Source of the DNA: Streptomyces sp. NBC_00190
GTDB taxonomy: Bacteria > Actinomycetota > Actinomycetes > Streptomycetales > Streptomycetaceae
DNA length: 64,000 bases
Direction: 5' to 3'
Assembly: GCF_036203305.1 (NCBI RefSeq)
Contig: NZ_CP108131.1
Span: 6,138,001 to 6,202,000, forward strand
The notes below the pieces were generated by a model. It did no database searches, had not been told where the DNA came from, and worked only from the letters and a program-made list of their open reading frames with translations. The position numbers and the translations under genes are program-made. This document shows positions 10,505 to 19,538 of this stretch, in pieces. Each line of letters opens with the position of its first letter. The first letter of the stretch is position 1.

Positions 10505-12001
10505 GTGAGTAAGGATCTGAACAGCCCCTTCCGCACCAAGACGGTGGAGCAGTCCATCCGCGACACGGAGGAGCCGGAACACGCACTCCGCAAGTCGCTC
10601 TCCGCCTGGGACCTGACGGTCTTCGGCGTGGGCGTCATCATCGGCACCGGCATCTTCGTCCTCACGGGCATCGCGGCCCGGAACAACGCCGGACCCGCCA
10701 CCTCCCTCTCCTTCGTGGCAGCGGGCATCGTCTGCGCCCTCGCAGCGCTCTGCTACGCCGAGTTCGCGTCCACCGTGCCGGTGGCCGGTTCGGCGTACAC
10801 CTTCTCGTACGCCTCGATCGGTGAGCTGCCCGCCTGGATCATCGGGTGGGACCTGGTGCTCGAGTTCGCGCTCGGCACCGCCGTCGTGGCGGTGGGCTGG
10901 TCCGGGTACGTGCGCCACCTCATGTCGACGAACCTCGGCTGGGACATGCCCGCCGCGCTGTCGGGGCCCGACGCGGGAGGATCCTTCGACCTGCTCGCCT
11001 TCCTGCTGGTCCTGGTGCTGACCGCGATCCTGGTCATCGGGACGAAGCTCTCGGCCCGGATCACCGCGGTCGTCGTCGCCATCAAGGTCACCGTGGTCCT
11101 GCTGGTCATCATCGCGGGCCTGTTCTTCATCAAGGGCGACAACTACTCGCCGTTCATCCCCCCGGCGCAGCCCCAGGAAGCGGGCGGCGGCCTGCACGCA
11201 CCACTGGTCCAGCTGATGTTCGGCTACGCGCCCACCAACTTCGGTGTCATGGGCATCTTCACCGCGGCCTCCCTCATCTTCTTCGCCTTCATCGGCTTCG
11301 ACGTCGTGGCCACCGCGGCCGAGGAGACCAAGAATCCCCAGCGGGACATGCCGCGCGGCATCCTCGGCTCGCTGCTGGTCTGCACGGTGCTCTACGTCGC
11401 CGTGACGCTGGTGGTCACCGGCATGCAGAAGTACACGGAGATGTCGCCCACCGCCCCGCTCGCCGAAGCCTTCAAGTCGGTGAACCAGCCGTTCTTCTCC
11501 GGCGCCATCAGCCTCGGGGCGGCCGTCGGCCTGATCACCGTGTGCATGATCCTGCTGCTCGGCCAGACCCGCGTGTTCTTCGCGATGAGCCGTGACGGAC
11601 TGCTGCCGCGCGTCTTCTCCGTCACCCACCCCAAGTACCGCACGCCGTACCGGGCGACCCTCCTGCTCGGCGGGATCATCGCCATCGTCGCGGGTTTCAC
11701 CAGCCTGGAGAAGCTCGCGGAACTGGTGAACATCGGCACCCTGTTCGCCTTCGTGGTGGTCGCCCTCGGCGTGATCGTCCTGCGCCGGACCCGCCCCGAC
11801 CTGCACCGGGCCTTCCGCACCCCGTGGGTGCCGGTCGTCCCGATCGTGTCGATCGCGGCCTCGCTCTGGCTGATGCTCAACCTGCCGGCCGAGACCTGGA
11901 TCCGGTTCGGCATCTGGATGGTCGTCGGCTTCATCGTCTACTTCCTGTACGGCCGCAGCCACAGCCGGCTCGGCAAGCTCGGCCAGGACGCGAAGTTCTA
12001 G
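10505..12001 (+). CDS. APC-family amino acid permease
   Basis: A 498-aa amino acid/polyamine/organocation transporter of the cationic amino acid (CAT) type. About 45 polar residues precede 12-13 membrane helices. The first helix carries the signature FGVGVIIGTGIFVLTG, and the middle has FFAFIGFDVVATAAEETKNP with the conserved glutamates. GTG at 10505 is chosen because GGAGGT lies 6 nt upstream; the frame is open further upstream, but through the dxs terminator. The substrate cannot be read from sequence. It ends at a terminator shared with the convergent LCP gene. Confidence 0.88.
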   Translation: MSKDLNSPFRTKTVEQSIRDTEEPEHALRKSLSAWDLTVFGVGVIIGTGIFVLTGIAARNNAGPATSLSFVAAGIVCALAALCYAEFASTVPVAGSAYTFSYASIGELPAWIIGWDLVLEFALGTAVVAVGWSGYVRHLMSTNLGWDMPAALSGPDAGGSFDLLAFLLVLVLTAILVIGTKLSARITAVVVAIKVTVVLLVIIAGLFFIKGDNYSPFIPPAQPQEAGGGLHAPLVQLMFGYAPTNFGVMGIFTAASLIFFAFIGFDVVATAAEETKNPQRDMPRGILGSLLVCTVLYVAVTLVVTGMQKYTEMSPTAPLAEAFKSVNQPFFSGAISLGAAVGLITVCMILLLGQTRVFFAMSRDGLLPRVFSVTHPKYRTPYRATLLLGGIIAIVAGFTSLEKLAELVNIGTLFAFVVVALGVIVLRRTRPDLHRAFRTPWVPVVPIVSIAASLWLMLNLPAETWIRFGIWMVVGFIVYFLYGRSHSRLGKLGQDAKF

Positions 12002-12023
12002 ACGCGCAGCAGGGCACGGAACG

Positions 12024-12064
12024 GCGAAGCCGGCCGTACGCGTCACCCGTACGGCCGGCTTCGC
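12024..12064. terminator. bidirectional terminator between the APC permease and LCP genes
   Basis: CGAAGCCGGCCGTACG pairs perfectly with CGTACGGCCGGCTTCG around a 7-nt loop. It lies between two convergent stops, so it can serve both strands. Confidence 0.85.
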
Positions 12065-12078
12065 CGGTGCCGGCTCCG

Positions 12079-13119
12079 TCAGCCCTTGGCGGGGGAGTCC
12101 TTCGCGGAGGCCGGGACCTTCTGGTCCGTGCGGAGGGCTTCCCACAACTGGGTGGCCTGCGGCTCGGCCACGACCACCCGGTTCGGGTCCACCTTGTCGT
12201 AGGCGACCGGCAGCATGATGGTCTCCATCGTGTCCGGGTCGACGCCCTTCATGCTCTTGGCGAAGTCGGAGAGCGCGGTGAGGGAGGCGAGGTCCGAGTC
12301 GGTGGTCAGCGACTTGGTGCCGGCGTCGGCGAGCTTGTAGAGCCGCGCCGGGTTGCCGAGCGCGTCCTGCTTCTTGACCTCGGTCAGCATCGCCATCATG
12401 AACTGCTGCTGCAGGCCTATGCGTCCGAGGTCGCTGCCGTCCCCGTAGCCGTAGCGGGTACGGACGAACTTGAGCGAGTCCGTGCCGTTCAGCCGGTGCG
12501 TGCCCGCGTCCAGCTTCAGCCCGCCCTTGGCCCCGCTCATCGGCTTGTCCAGGGTGACGGTGACCCCTCCGAGCGCGTCCACCAGGCCCTTGAAGCCGGC
12601 GAAGTCGACCTCGACGAAGTGGTCCACGCGGACGCCGGACATCTGCTCCACGGTGTTGACCACACAGGCCGGACCGGCCAGCGAGTAGACCGAGTTGAAC
12701 ATGACCCGCTTCGCGGACGGCACGGTCTTGCCGTCCCCGTCCTTGCATTCGGGCCGGGTGATCAGGGTGTCGCGGGGGATGCTCACCGCGGTGGCCTTGG
12801 CCCGGCCCTCGGGTATGTGCACCAGCATCGCGGTGTCCGAGCGGGCGCCGCTGACATCGCCGTGGTCGAGGTCGGCGTTGGCTCCGGCACGCGAATCGGA
12901 GCCGAGCACCAGGATGTTCTGGGCGTTCGCGGCCCCCTTCGGCGGCCGGTTGTCGCCGATGGCCTGGTCCAGGTCGACGCTGTCGATGTTGCCGTTGAGG
13001 TGGCTGTACATCCACCAGCCGGCTCCGGCGGCGCCCAGGATCAGCACGGCGACCAGCAACAGGGTGATCCGCAGAACGCGGCGTCGGCGGCGCCTGGGGC
13101 GCGCGTGCGTGTCCGTCAT
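12079..13119 (-). CDS. LytR-CpsA-Psr family cell-wall glycopolymer ligase
   Basis: A 346-aa LCP protein. A very basic N-terminus (residues 7-14 nearly all Arg) precedes a single membrane helix (about residues 17-40), leaving the catalytic domain outside. The LCP domain has QNILVLGSDSR, RSDTAMLVHI, ISIPRDT-like VSIPRDTLI, GLVDALGGVTV and FVRTRYGYGDGSDLGRIGLQQQF, including the arginines that bind the polyprenyl pyrophosphate substrate. These enzymes attach teichoic-acid-like or other glycopolymers to peptidoglycan. It is a lone gene, convergent with the APC permease. Confidence 0.92.
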   Translation of the reverse strand: MTDTHARPRRRRRRVLRITLLLVAVLILGAAGAGWWMYSHLNGNIDSVDLDQAIGDNRPPKGAANAQNILVLGSDSRAGANADLDHGDVSGARSDTAMLVHIPEGRAKATAVSIPRDTLITRPECKDGDGKTVPSAKRVMFNSVYSLAGPACVVNTVEQMSGVRVDHFVEVDFAGFKGLVDALGGVTVTLDKPMSGAKGGLKLDAGTHRLNGTDSLKFVRTRYGYGDGSDLGRIGLQQQFMMAMLTEVKKQDALGNPARLYKLADAGTKSLTTDSDLASLTALSDFAKSMKGVDPDTMETIMLPVAYDKVDPNRVVVAEPQATQLWEALRTDQKVPASAKDSPAKG

Positions 13120-13155
13120 GGGGGTGAATCTTAGACAGATATTCGAACGGCCGAA

Positions 13156-13179
13156 GCCCGCCCCCGGGAAGGGGCGGGC
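13156..13179 (-). terminator. terminator after fadB
   Basis: GCCCGCCCC pairs with GGGGCGGGC around a 6-nt loop, 32 nt beyond the fadB stop. Confidence 0.75.
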
Positions 13180-13210
13180 CAGGCCGTCAGATACCCGTCT
13201 GCGAGCCGGA

Positions 13211-15349
13211 CTAGGCCGGGATGCTCGCCAGACCGGGAGCGAGGAACTTCTTGCCGTTCACGCGCTCCGAGACGCCTTCACGGTCCAGGTACGGCGTGAC
13301 GCCACCCAGGTGGAAGGGCCAGCCCGCACCGGTGATGAGGCAGAGGTCGATGTCCTGGGCCTCGGCCACGACACCCTCCTCCAGCATCAGGCCGATCTCC
13401 TGCGCCACCGCGTCCAGGACGCGGTCGCGGACCTGCTCCTCCGTCAGGACGACATCGCCCTGCACCAGGAGGGCGGCGACCTCGGGGTCCAGCTCCGGCT
13501 TGAAGCCGTTCTCGGCGGAGTAGACGTAGAAGCCGCGCTTGCCGGCCTTGACCACGGCCGCCAGGTTCGGGGAGACGGTGAAGCGCTCCGGGAAGGCGCG
13601 GTTCAGGGTCTCGGAGACGTGCAGACCGATGGCCGGGCCGACGAGCTCCAGCAGCACCAGCGGGGACATCGGCAGGCCGAGCGGCTCGATGGCCTTCTCC
13701 GCCGTGACCACCGGGGTGCCCTCGTCGATGACGTTCTGGATCTCGCCCATGAAGCGGGTCAGGATGCGGTTCACGACGAACGCCGGGGCGTCCTTGGTGA
13801 GGACCGCGGTCTTCTTCAGCTTCTTGGCGACACCGAAGGCCGTGGCCAGCGAGGCGTCGTCGGTCTGCTCACCGCGGACGATCTCCAGCAGCGGGAGGAT
13901 CGCGACCGGGTTGAAGAAGTGGAAGCCGACCACGCGCTCCGGGTGCTGGAGCTTCGAGGCCATCTCGGAGACCGACAGCGAGGAGGTGTTGGTGGCGAGG
14001 ATCGCGTGCGCCGGGGCGACCGCCTCGACCTCCGCGAACACCTTCTGCTTGACGGACATCTCCTCGAACACGGCCTCGATGATGAAGTCCGCGTCCGCGA
14101 AGCCCTCGGCCTTGTCCAGGACACCCGTCACCAGGGCGGTCAGGCGGTTGGCCTTGTCCTGGTTGATGCGGCCCTTGCCGAGCAGCTTCTGGATCTCGGC
14201 GTGGACGTAGCCCACACCCTTGTCCACGCGCTCCTGGTCGATGTCGGTGAGGACCACCGGCACCTCCAGGCGGCGCAGGAAGAGCAGCGCCAGCTGCGAG
14301 GCCATCAGGCCCGCGCCGACGACGCCGACCTTGGTGACCGGACGGGCCAGGGACTTGTCCGGGGCACCGGCCGGGCGCTTGGCGCGCTTCTGGACCAGGT
14401 TGAAGGCGTAGATGCCCGAGCGCAGCTCGCCGCCCATGATGAGGTCGGCCAGGGCCGTGTCCTCGGCGTCGAAGCCGGCCTGGAGGTCGCCCGACTTGGC
14501 CGCGGCGATGATGTCCAGCGCGCGGTAGGCGGCCGGAGCGGCGCCGTGCACCTTGGAGTCCGCGATGAAGCGGCCCTTGGCGACGGCCGCGTCCCAGGCC
14601 TCGCCGCGGTCGATCTCGGCGCGGACGACCTCGGTGGTGCCGTTCAGGACGTTCGCGGTCCACAGGAGCGACTGCTCCAGGAAGTCCGCACCCTCGAACA
14701 GCGCGTCCGCGATGCCCAGGTCGAAGACCTGCTTGCCGCGCAGCTGCTTGTTCTGGTTGAGCGAGTTCTCGATGATCACCGAGACCGCGCGCTCGGCGCC
14801 GATCAGGTTCGGCAGGATGGCGCAGCCGCCCCAGCCGGGAACCAGGCCGAGGAAGACCTCGGGCAGCGAGAAGGCCGGGATCGCCTTCGAGACGGTGCGG
14901 TAGGAGCAGTGCAGACCGACCTCGACGCCGCCGCCCATGGCCGCGCCGTTGTAGTACGCGAAGGTCGGGACCGCCAGCGCGGAAAGGCGCTTGAAGACGT
15001 CGTGGCCGCCCTTGCCGATGGCGAGCGCCTCGTCGTGCTTCTTCAGCAGCTCGACGCCCTTGAGGTCGGCGCCGACCGCGAAGATGAACGGCTTGCCGGT
15101 GATGCCGGCGCCGACGATGGAGCCCGCGAGGGCCTCCTGCTCGACCTGGTCGATCGCCGCGTTCAGGTTGGCGAGGGACTGCGGGCCGAAGGTGGTCGGC
15201 TTGGTGTGATCGAAGCCGTTGTCCAGCGTGATGAGCGCGAAGCGCCCGGCGCCGAACGGCAGGTCCAGGTGGCGGACGTGCGCGGACGTGACGACCTCGT
15301 CCGGGAACAGCTCGGCCGCGCCCTTCAGGAGCTCAGCGGTGGTGCTCAC
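13211..15349 (-). CDS. fadB: 3-hydroxyacyl-CoA dehydrogenase / enoyl-CoA hydratase fusion
   Basis: A 712-aa beta-oxidation multienzyme. Residues 1-300 are the crotonase part (FALITLDNGFDHTKP, FAVGADLKGVE, YNGAAMGGGVEVGLHCSYR), which hydrates trans-2-enoyl-CoA. From about residue 340 comes the NAD-binding dehydrogenase (VGVVGAGLMASQLALL, VGFHFFNPVAILPLLEIV, FVVNRILTRF), which oxidises the 3-hydroxyacyl-CoA. The usual oxyanion-hole Gly-Gly of the hydratase is present. GTG at 15349 follows a GGGAGA site and overlaps the thiolase stop by 4 nt, so translation is coupled. With FadA it carries out the last three steps of each cycle. Confidence 0.93.
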   Translation of the reverse strand: MSTTAELLKGAAELFPDEVVTSAHVRHLDLPFGAGRFALITLDNGFDHTKPTTFGPQSLANLNAAIDQVEQEALAGSIVGAGITGKPFIFAVGADLKGVELLKKHDEALAIGKGGHDVFKRLSALAVPTFAYYNGAAMGGGVEVGLHCSYRTVSKAIPAFSLPEVFLGLVPGWGGCAILPNLIGAERAVSVIIENSLNQNKQLRGKQVFDLGIADALFEGADFLEQSLLWTANVLNGTTEVVRAEIDRGEAWDAAVAKGRFIADSKVHGAAPAAYRALDIIAAAKSGDLQAGFDAEDTALADLIMGGELRSGIYAFNLVQKRAKRPAGAPDKSLARPVTKVGVVGAGLMASQLALLFLRRLEVPVVLTDIDQERVDKGVGYVHAEIQKLLGKGRINQDKANRLTALVTGVLDKAEGFADADFIIEAVFEEMSVKQKVFAEVEAVAPAHAILATNTSSLSVSEMASKLQHPERVVGFHFFNPVAILPLLEIVRGEQTDDASLATAFGVAKKLKKTAVLTKDAPAFVVNRILTRFMGEIQNVIDEGTPVVTAEKAIEPLGLPMSPLVLLELVGPAIGLHVSETLNRAFPERFTVSPNLAAVVKAGKRGFYVYSAENGFKPELDPEVAALLVQGDVVLTEEQVRDRVLDAVAQEIGLMLEEGVVAEAQDIDLCLITGAGWPFHLGGVTPYLDREGVSERVNGKKFLAPGLASIPA

Positions 15350-16572
15350 TTGGAGTCTCCCTCGGCGTTGAAGTTCGGGTTCTCCCAGATGACCGTGGCG
15401 CCCATGCCGAAGCCGACGCACATGGTGGTCAGGCCGTAGCGGACGTGCGGCTGCTCCTCGAACTGACGGGCCAGCTGCGTCATCAGGCGCACGCCCGAGG
15501 AGGCGAGCGGGTGACCGAAGGCGATGGCGCCGCCGTACTGGTTCACGCGGGCGTCGTCATCGGCGATGCCGTAGTGCTCCAGGAACGCGAGGACCTGGAC
15601 CGCGAAGGCCTCGTTGACCTCGAAGAGACCGATGTCGTCGATCGTCAGGCCGGCCTGGGCCAGGGCCTTCTCGGTGGCCGGGATCGGGCCGTAGCCCATG
15701 ACCTCGGGCTCGACGCCCGCGAAGGAGTACGAGACCAGGCGCATCTTGACCGGGAGGTTGTTCTCCCGGGCGAAGTCCTCGGACGCGATGATCGCGGCGG
15801 TGGCACCGTCGTTGAGACCGGCGGCGTTGCCCGCGGTGACCCGGCCGTGGGTACGGAACGGGGTCTTCAGGCCGGCCAGGTTCTCCAGCGTGGTGCCCGG
15901 GCGCATCGGCTCGTCGGAGGTGACCAGGCCCCAGCCCGTCTCACCCGCTGCCTCGTTGGTGTTGCGCACCGAGATCGGGACCAGGTCCTGCTGGATCTTG
16001 CCGTCGGCGTACGCCTTGGCGGCCTTCTCCTGCGAGCGCACGGCGTACTCGTCGGCGCGGAGCTTGGTGATCGTCGGGTACCGGTCGTGCAGGTTCTCGG
16101 CGGTCATGCCCATGAACAGGGCGGACTCGTCGACCAGCTTCTCGGAGACGAAGCGCGGGTTCGGGTCCACGCCCTCGCCCATGGGGTGGCGGCCCATGTG
16201 CTCGACACCGCCGGCGAGGGCGACGTCGTACGCACCGAAGGCCACACCGCCCGCGACGGCGGTCACGGCGGTCAGCGCGCCGGCGCACATGCGGTCGATG
16301 GAGTAGCCCGGGACGGACTGCGGGAGGCCCGCGAGGATGCCGGCCGTACGGCCCAGCGTCAGGCCCTGGTCGCCGATCTGCGTGGTCGCGGCGATGGCGA
16401 CCTCGTCGATCTTCGCGGGGTCCAGGTCCGGGTTGCGGCGCAGCAGCTCCCGGATCGCCTTCACGACGAGGTCGTCGGCGCGGGTCCCGTTGTAGATGCC
16501 CTTCGGGCCCGCCTTGCCGAACGGGGTGCGGACGCCGTCGACGAAGACGACGTCCCTGACGGTACGAGGCAC
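15346..16572 (-). CDS. fadA: acetyl-CoA C-acyltransferase (thiolase)
   Basis: A 408-aa thiolase that cleaves 3-ketoacyl-CoA with CoA. The nucleophile lies in DRMCAGALTAV, and the two acid/base signatures are GGAIAFGHPLASSG and TTMCVGFGMG. The N-terminal signature VFVDGVRTPFGKAG is intact. GTG at 16572 is chosen because GGAGGAG sits 8 nt upstream. It is the first gene of the fadA-fadB operon. The region just upstream has an imperfect palindrome that could bind a fatty-acid regulator. Confidence 0.94.
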   Translation of the reverse strand: MPRTVRDVVFVDGVRTPFGKAGPKGIYNGTRADDLVVKAIRELLRRNPDLDPAKIDEVAIAATTQIGDQGLTLGRTAGILAGLPQSVPGYSIDRMCAGALTAVTAVAGGVAFGAYDVALAGGVEHMGRHPMGEGVDPNPRFVSEKLVDESALFMGMTAENLHDRYPTITKLRADEYAVRSQEKAAKAYADGKIQQDLVPISVRNTNEAAGETGWGLVTSDEPMRPGTTLENLAGLKTPFRTHGRVTAGNAAGLNDGATAAIIASEDFARENNLPVKMRLVSYSFAGVEPEVMGYGPIPATEKALAQAGLTIDDIGLFEVNEAFAVQVLAFLEHYGIADDDARVNQYGGAIAFGHPLASSGVRLMTQLARQFEEQPHVRYGLTTMCVGFGMGATVIWENPNFNAEGDSK

Positions 16573-16654
16573 GTTGGCTCTCCTCCAGGTGCGGGTGTGC
16601 ACTGCTGCGCGGGGGCATGCTCGGCTTACGTCACTGAGCGCCCGCTCACCCGGC

Positions 16655-16670
16655 CATGCTACTTGTCGGT
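16655..16670 (-). promoter_or_regulatory. imperfect palindrome upstream of fadA
   Basis: On the minus strand GTTAC and GTAGC form inverted arms (4 of 5 positions) around CGACAA, about 85 nt before the fadA start. The place is right for an operator of a TetR-type fatty-acid regulator. The arms are short, so this is tentative. Confidence 0.25.
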
Positions 16671-16709
16671 AACCGGAGTGGACACCCCCTCCCGAAGGAG
16701 CGGCGAACG

Positions 16710-17045
16710 TCACACCGGCTCCGCGTCGCTCCAATGTCCGGGCAGGGTGCCGGCCCCGCCCGCCGCCAGCAGCAGCGCCAGCATCCGCGCGTGGTTGTGC
16801 TCCTCGGCCTCGAAGAGCCGTACCGCCTCCGCGTACACCGGGTCCCCGGCCCGGTCCGCCTTGCCGATCAGGGCCAGTCCGTCCCCGTCCTCGCCGACCT
16901 GGAACCGCTGCAGGCTCCGGACGAGCGCCGGATCGAGCGCGGCCCCCCGGCCCCAGTCCGGGTCCCCGACCGCGGCGCGGCGCTCCCGCTCGGCCTCGAA
17001 GTCGCGTACCCATGCCCCGTACCCCTCGTACCCATTATTGAGCAT
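16710..17045 (-). pseudogene. ferritin-like domain protein, C-terminally truncated
   Basis: A 111-residue frame that starts like Streptomyces ferritin-like proteins (MLNNGYEGYGAWVRDF, then EEHNHARMLALLL with the metal-ligand Glu and His) and stops right after GHWSDAEPV. As I recall, the family has a second helix pair of about 100 residues with further ligands after this point, so half of the four-helix bundle is missing. ATG at 17045 is preferred; a TTG six bases upstream is also in frame. Two operator-like palindromes overlap and precede the start. It may be a decayed gene or a genuine short form. Confidence 0.6.
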
Positions 17046-17078
17046 GTTCAAAAGTTAACGGGGTTTGAGCGTGTTCAA
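17038..17078. promoter_or_regulatory. tandem TTGAGC-GTTCAA palindromes at the ferritin-like gene start
   Basis: Two 14-bp near-palindromes, TTGAGCATGTTCAA (17038-17051) and TTGAGCGTGTTCAA (17065-17078), have centres 27 bp apart, and each is followed by AAG. The first covers the start codon. The size and symmetry are typical of TetR- or GntR-type operators, so a repressor bound here would block both transcription and initiation. Confidence 0.55.
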
Positions 17079-17129
17079 AAGCGATGTCGCAGGGCTGTTG
17101 CGGAACCGGGACGCCCTCCGGGGATGCGC

Positions 17130-17163
17130 AGAGCCCCCGGCCGAAGGAACGGCCGGGGGCTCT
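17130..17163 (-). terminator. terminator after the RNase D-like gene
   Basis: AGAGCCCCCGGCC pairs with GGCCGGGGGCTCT (13 bp) around an 8-nt loop, 19 nt past the stop. Confidence 0.85.
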
Positions 17164-17181
17164 CTGTGATGTGGCGCCGCG

Positions 17182-18465
17182 TCAGGCGCGCGCGGCGAGG
17201 GCGGTGACCAGCGCCGCCGTCACCTGCTCGATCTGCCACGGGCGGGCGCCGTAGCCCGCGAGGGCCTGCGCCACCGCTTCCGCCTCCAGCCGGTGCGGCG
17301 GCTCCCAGCACAGCCGGCGGACCGTGTCCGGGGTGATCAGGTTCTCCTGGGGCAGGTTCAGCCCCTCGGCCAGTGCGGAGACGGCCGCGCGGGCCGCCGA
17401 CAGCCGTACGGCGGCGGCCGGGTCCTTGTCGACCCAGGAGCGCGGCGGGGGCGGACCGGCCGGGGTCGCCCCGGGCTGCGGCAGCTCGTTCTCGGGCAGC
17501 GCCTTCGCCCGGTCCACGGCGGCCATCCACTGCTCCAGCTGGCGCCGGCCCATCCGCTGCCCGTAGCCGGGCAGGGCGGACAGGGCCTGTACGTTCGCCG
17601 GGAGGGCGAGGGCGGCCTCGACGATCGCGGCGTCGCCCAGCACCTTGCCGGGCGACACGTCGCGCCGCTGCGCGATCCGGTCCCGCGACTCCCACAGCTC
17701 CCGCACGACCGCCATCTGCCGGCGGCGGCGCACCTTGTGCATACCGGACGTACGGCGCCACGGGTCCTTGCGCGGCGGCGCGGGCGGGGCGGCGGCGATG
17801 GCGTCGAACTCCTGGTGGGCCCATTCCAGCTTGCCCTGCCGGTCCAGCTCCTCCTCCAGCGCGTCCCGCAGGTCCACCAGCAGCTCCACGTCGAGCGCGG
17901 CGTAGCGCAGCCACGGCTCCGGAAGCGGGCGGGTCGACCAGTCGACGGCGGAGTGGCCCTTCTCCAGCGCGTAGCCGAGCACGCTCTCGACCATCGCGCC
18001 CAGTCCGACCCGCGGGAACCCGGCGAGGCGGCCGGCCAGTTCGGTGTCGAACAGGGAGGTGGGCACCATGCCTATTTCGCGCAGGCACGGCAGGTCCTGG
18101 GTGGCGGCGTGCAGGATCCACTCGGTGCCGGTCAGGGCCTCGCCGAGTGAGGAGAGGTCGGGGCAGCCCACCGGGTCGATGAGCGCGGACCCCGCGCCCT
18201 CGCGGCGCAGCTGTACCAGGTAGGCGCGCTGGCCGTAGCGGTATCCGGAGGCGCGCTCGGCGTCGACGGCCACGGGGCCGGTGCCCGCGGCGAAGGCCGC
18301 GACCACTTCGGCGAGGGCGTCGGCGTCGGCGACCACCGGAGGGATCCCCTCACGGGGTTCCAGCAGTGGAATCGGCGGCCCATCGGACGAACTGACGACT
18401 TCGTCCGGGGGGCCGCCCCCGGTGGTGGTGCGCAGGTCTGCTGCGGTCTCTTGGGCGTCGGTCAC
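17182..18465 (-). CDS. rnd: RNase D-like 3'-5' exonuclease with HRDC domain
   Basis: A 427-aa DEDD-superfamily ribonuclease. The catalytic acidic residues are visible in VAVDAERASGYRYGQ (ExoI), ILHAATQDLPCL (ExoII) and LRYAALDVELLVDL (ExoIII). The helical HRDC region follows (from about residue 230, PWRRTSGMHKVRRRRQ), and a second HRDC-like region lies near the C-terminus. The family trims 3' ends of tRNA and other stable RNA in the cytosol. It begins at GTG and lies alone on this strand upstream of a strong terminator. Confidence 0.88.
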   Translation of the reverse strand: MTDAQETAADLRTTTGGGPPDEVVSSSDGPPIPLLEPREGIPPVVADADALAEVVAAFAAGTGPVAVDAERASGYRYGQRAYLVQLRREGAGSALIDPVGCPDLSSLGEALTGTEWILHAATQDLPCLREIGMVPTSLFDTELAGRLAGFPRVGLGAMVESVLGYALEKGHSAVDWSTRPLPEPWLRYAALDVELLVDLRDALEEELDRQGKLEWAHQEFDAIAAAPPAPPRKDPWRRTSGMHKVRRRRQMAVVRELWESRDRIAQRRDVSPGKVLGDAAIVEAALALPANVQALSALPGYGQRMGRRQLEQWMAAVDRAKALPENELPQPGATPAGPPPPRSWVDKDPAAAVRLSAARAAVSALAEGLNLPQENLITPDTVRRLCWEPPHRLEAEAVAQALAGYGARPWQIEQVTAALVTALAARA

Positions 18466-18590
18466 CGGTCAAGGGTATCCGTGGATGTGACGCGCCCGTC
18501 GCCGGAACGTTCCGTCGACGGGCGCGGGGTGGCAGGGCGGAGGTTCGTCCGGGGTTCACGGGGGATTCGCCCGGGAACCTCGGGGCGGGG

Positions 18591-19253
18591 TCAGTGGATG
18601 ATCCCGGTCCGCAGAGCGACGGCGACCATCCCGGCCCGGTCGCCGGTGCCCAGCTTGCGGGCGATCCGGGCGAGGTGGGACTTGACGGTCAGGGCGGACA
18701 GGCCCATCGAGACACCGATGGCCTTGTTGGACTGCCCCTCCGCGACGAGGCGCAGGACCTCGACCTCGCGGCCGGAGAGCTCTCGGTAGCCGCCCGGGTG
18801 GCTCGGGGCACCCGGGGGGCGGCGGTGCATACGGGCGGCGGCGGCGCCGATGGGTGCGGCGCCGGGCCGGCTGGGGAGCCCGATGTTGGTCCGGGTGCCG
18901 GTGACGACGTAGCCCTTCACCCCGCCCGCGAGGGCGTTGCGTACGGCGCCGATGTCGTCGGCGGCGGACAGGGCCAGGCCGTTCGGCCAGCCCGCGGCGC
19001 GGGTCTCGGAGAGCAGGGTGAGACCGGAGCCGTCGGGCAGGTGGACGTCGGCCACGCAGATGTCGCGCGGGCTGCCGACTCGGGGACGGGCCTCCGCGAT
19101 GGACGAAGCCTCGATCACGTCACGTACTCCGAGGGCCCACAGATGGCGGGTCACGGTGGAACGCACGCGCGGGTCGGCCACGACGACCATGGCCGTCGGC
19201 TTGTTCGGGCGGTAGGCGACCAGGCTTGCGGGCTGCTCGAGAAGAACGGACAC
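18591..19253 (-). CDS. orphan LuxR-family response regulator
   Basis: A 220-aa two-domain regulator. The receiver domain (residues 20-130) keeps a phospho-acceptor-like Asp69 (VADVHLPDGSG), but the acidic pocket shows only one Asp (VVADPRV) where two are usual, so phosphorylation may be weak or absent. Residues 155-220 are a LuxR/NarL helix-turn-helix (LSGREVEVLRLVAEGQSNKAIG, then LTVKSHLARIARKLGTGDR). No histidine kinase gene adjoins. It starts with GTG. The target genes are unknown. Confidence 0.88.
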   Translation of the reverse strand: MSVLLEQPASLVAYRPNKPTAMVVVADPRVRSTVTRHLWALGVRDVIEASSIAEARPRVGSPRDICVADVHLPDGSGLTLLSETRAAGWPNGLALSAADDIGAVRNALAGGVKGYVVTGTRTNIGLPSRPGAAPIGAAAARMHRRPPGAPSHPGGYRELSGREVEVLRLVAEGQSNKAIGVSMGLSALTVKSHLARIARKLGTGDRAGMVAVALRTGIIH

Positions 19254-19538
19254 CTAGGCCTCCTGGGGGAGTGGCGGGACGGCCGGCTCGGGGAAGGAAG
19301 CCGGTGCGAACCGTGCGGATGGTCACTGACTCCTTCGGCACGTCACCCACCCGGCTTTAGGGAATGATCACGATTTGGTGAGTAACAATTCGGGCAATTC
19401 GGACGCACGATCGATCATAGGGTGATCAGAACCCCGCAATGGACGCCCCGTTCCGACACTCCGTTACGGAGTTCGCTCGGGCGTTCCCCGCCGTGGGCGC
19501 TCTTTCGGGTCGGCTCGCGCGCCCGTGCGGTCCCGGTC
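19254..19538. other. 285-nt intergenic region upstream of the response regulator
   Basis: This probably holds the response-regulator promoter. It is locally AT-richer (about 19360-19430) and has several GATC-centred palindromes (GATCGATC, TGATCA). No clear -35/-10 pair, small gene or terminator could be assigned. Confidence 0.4.
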
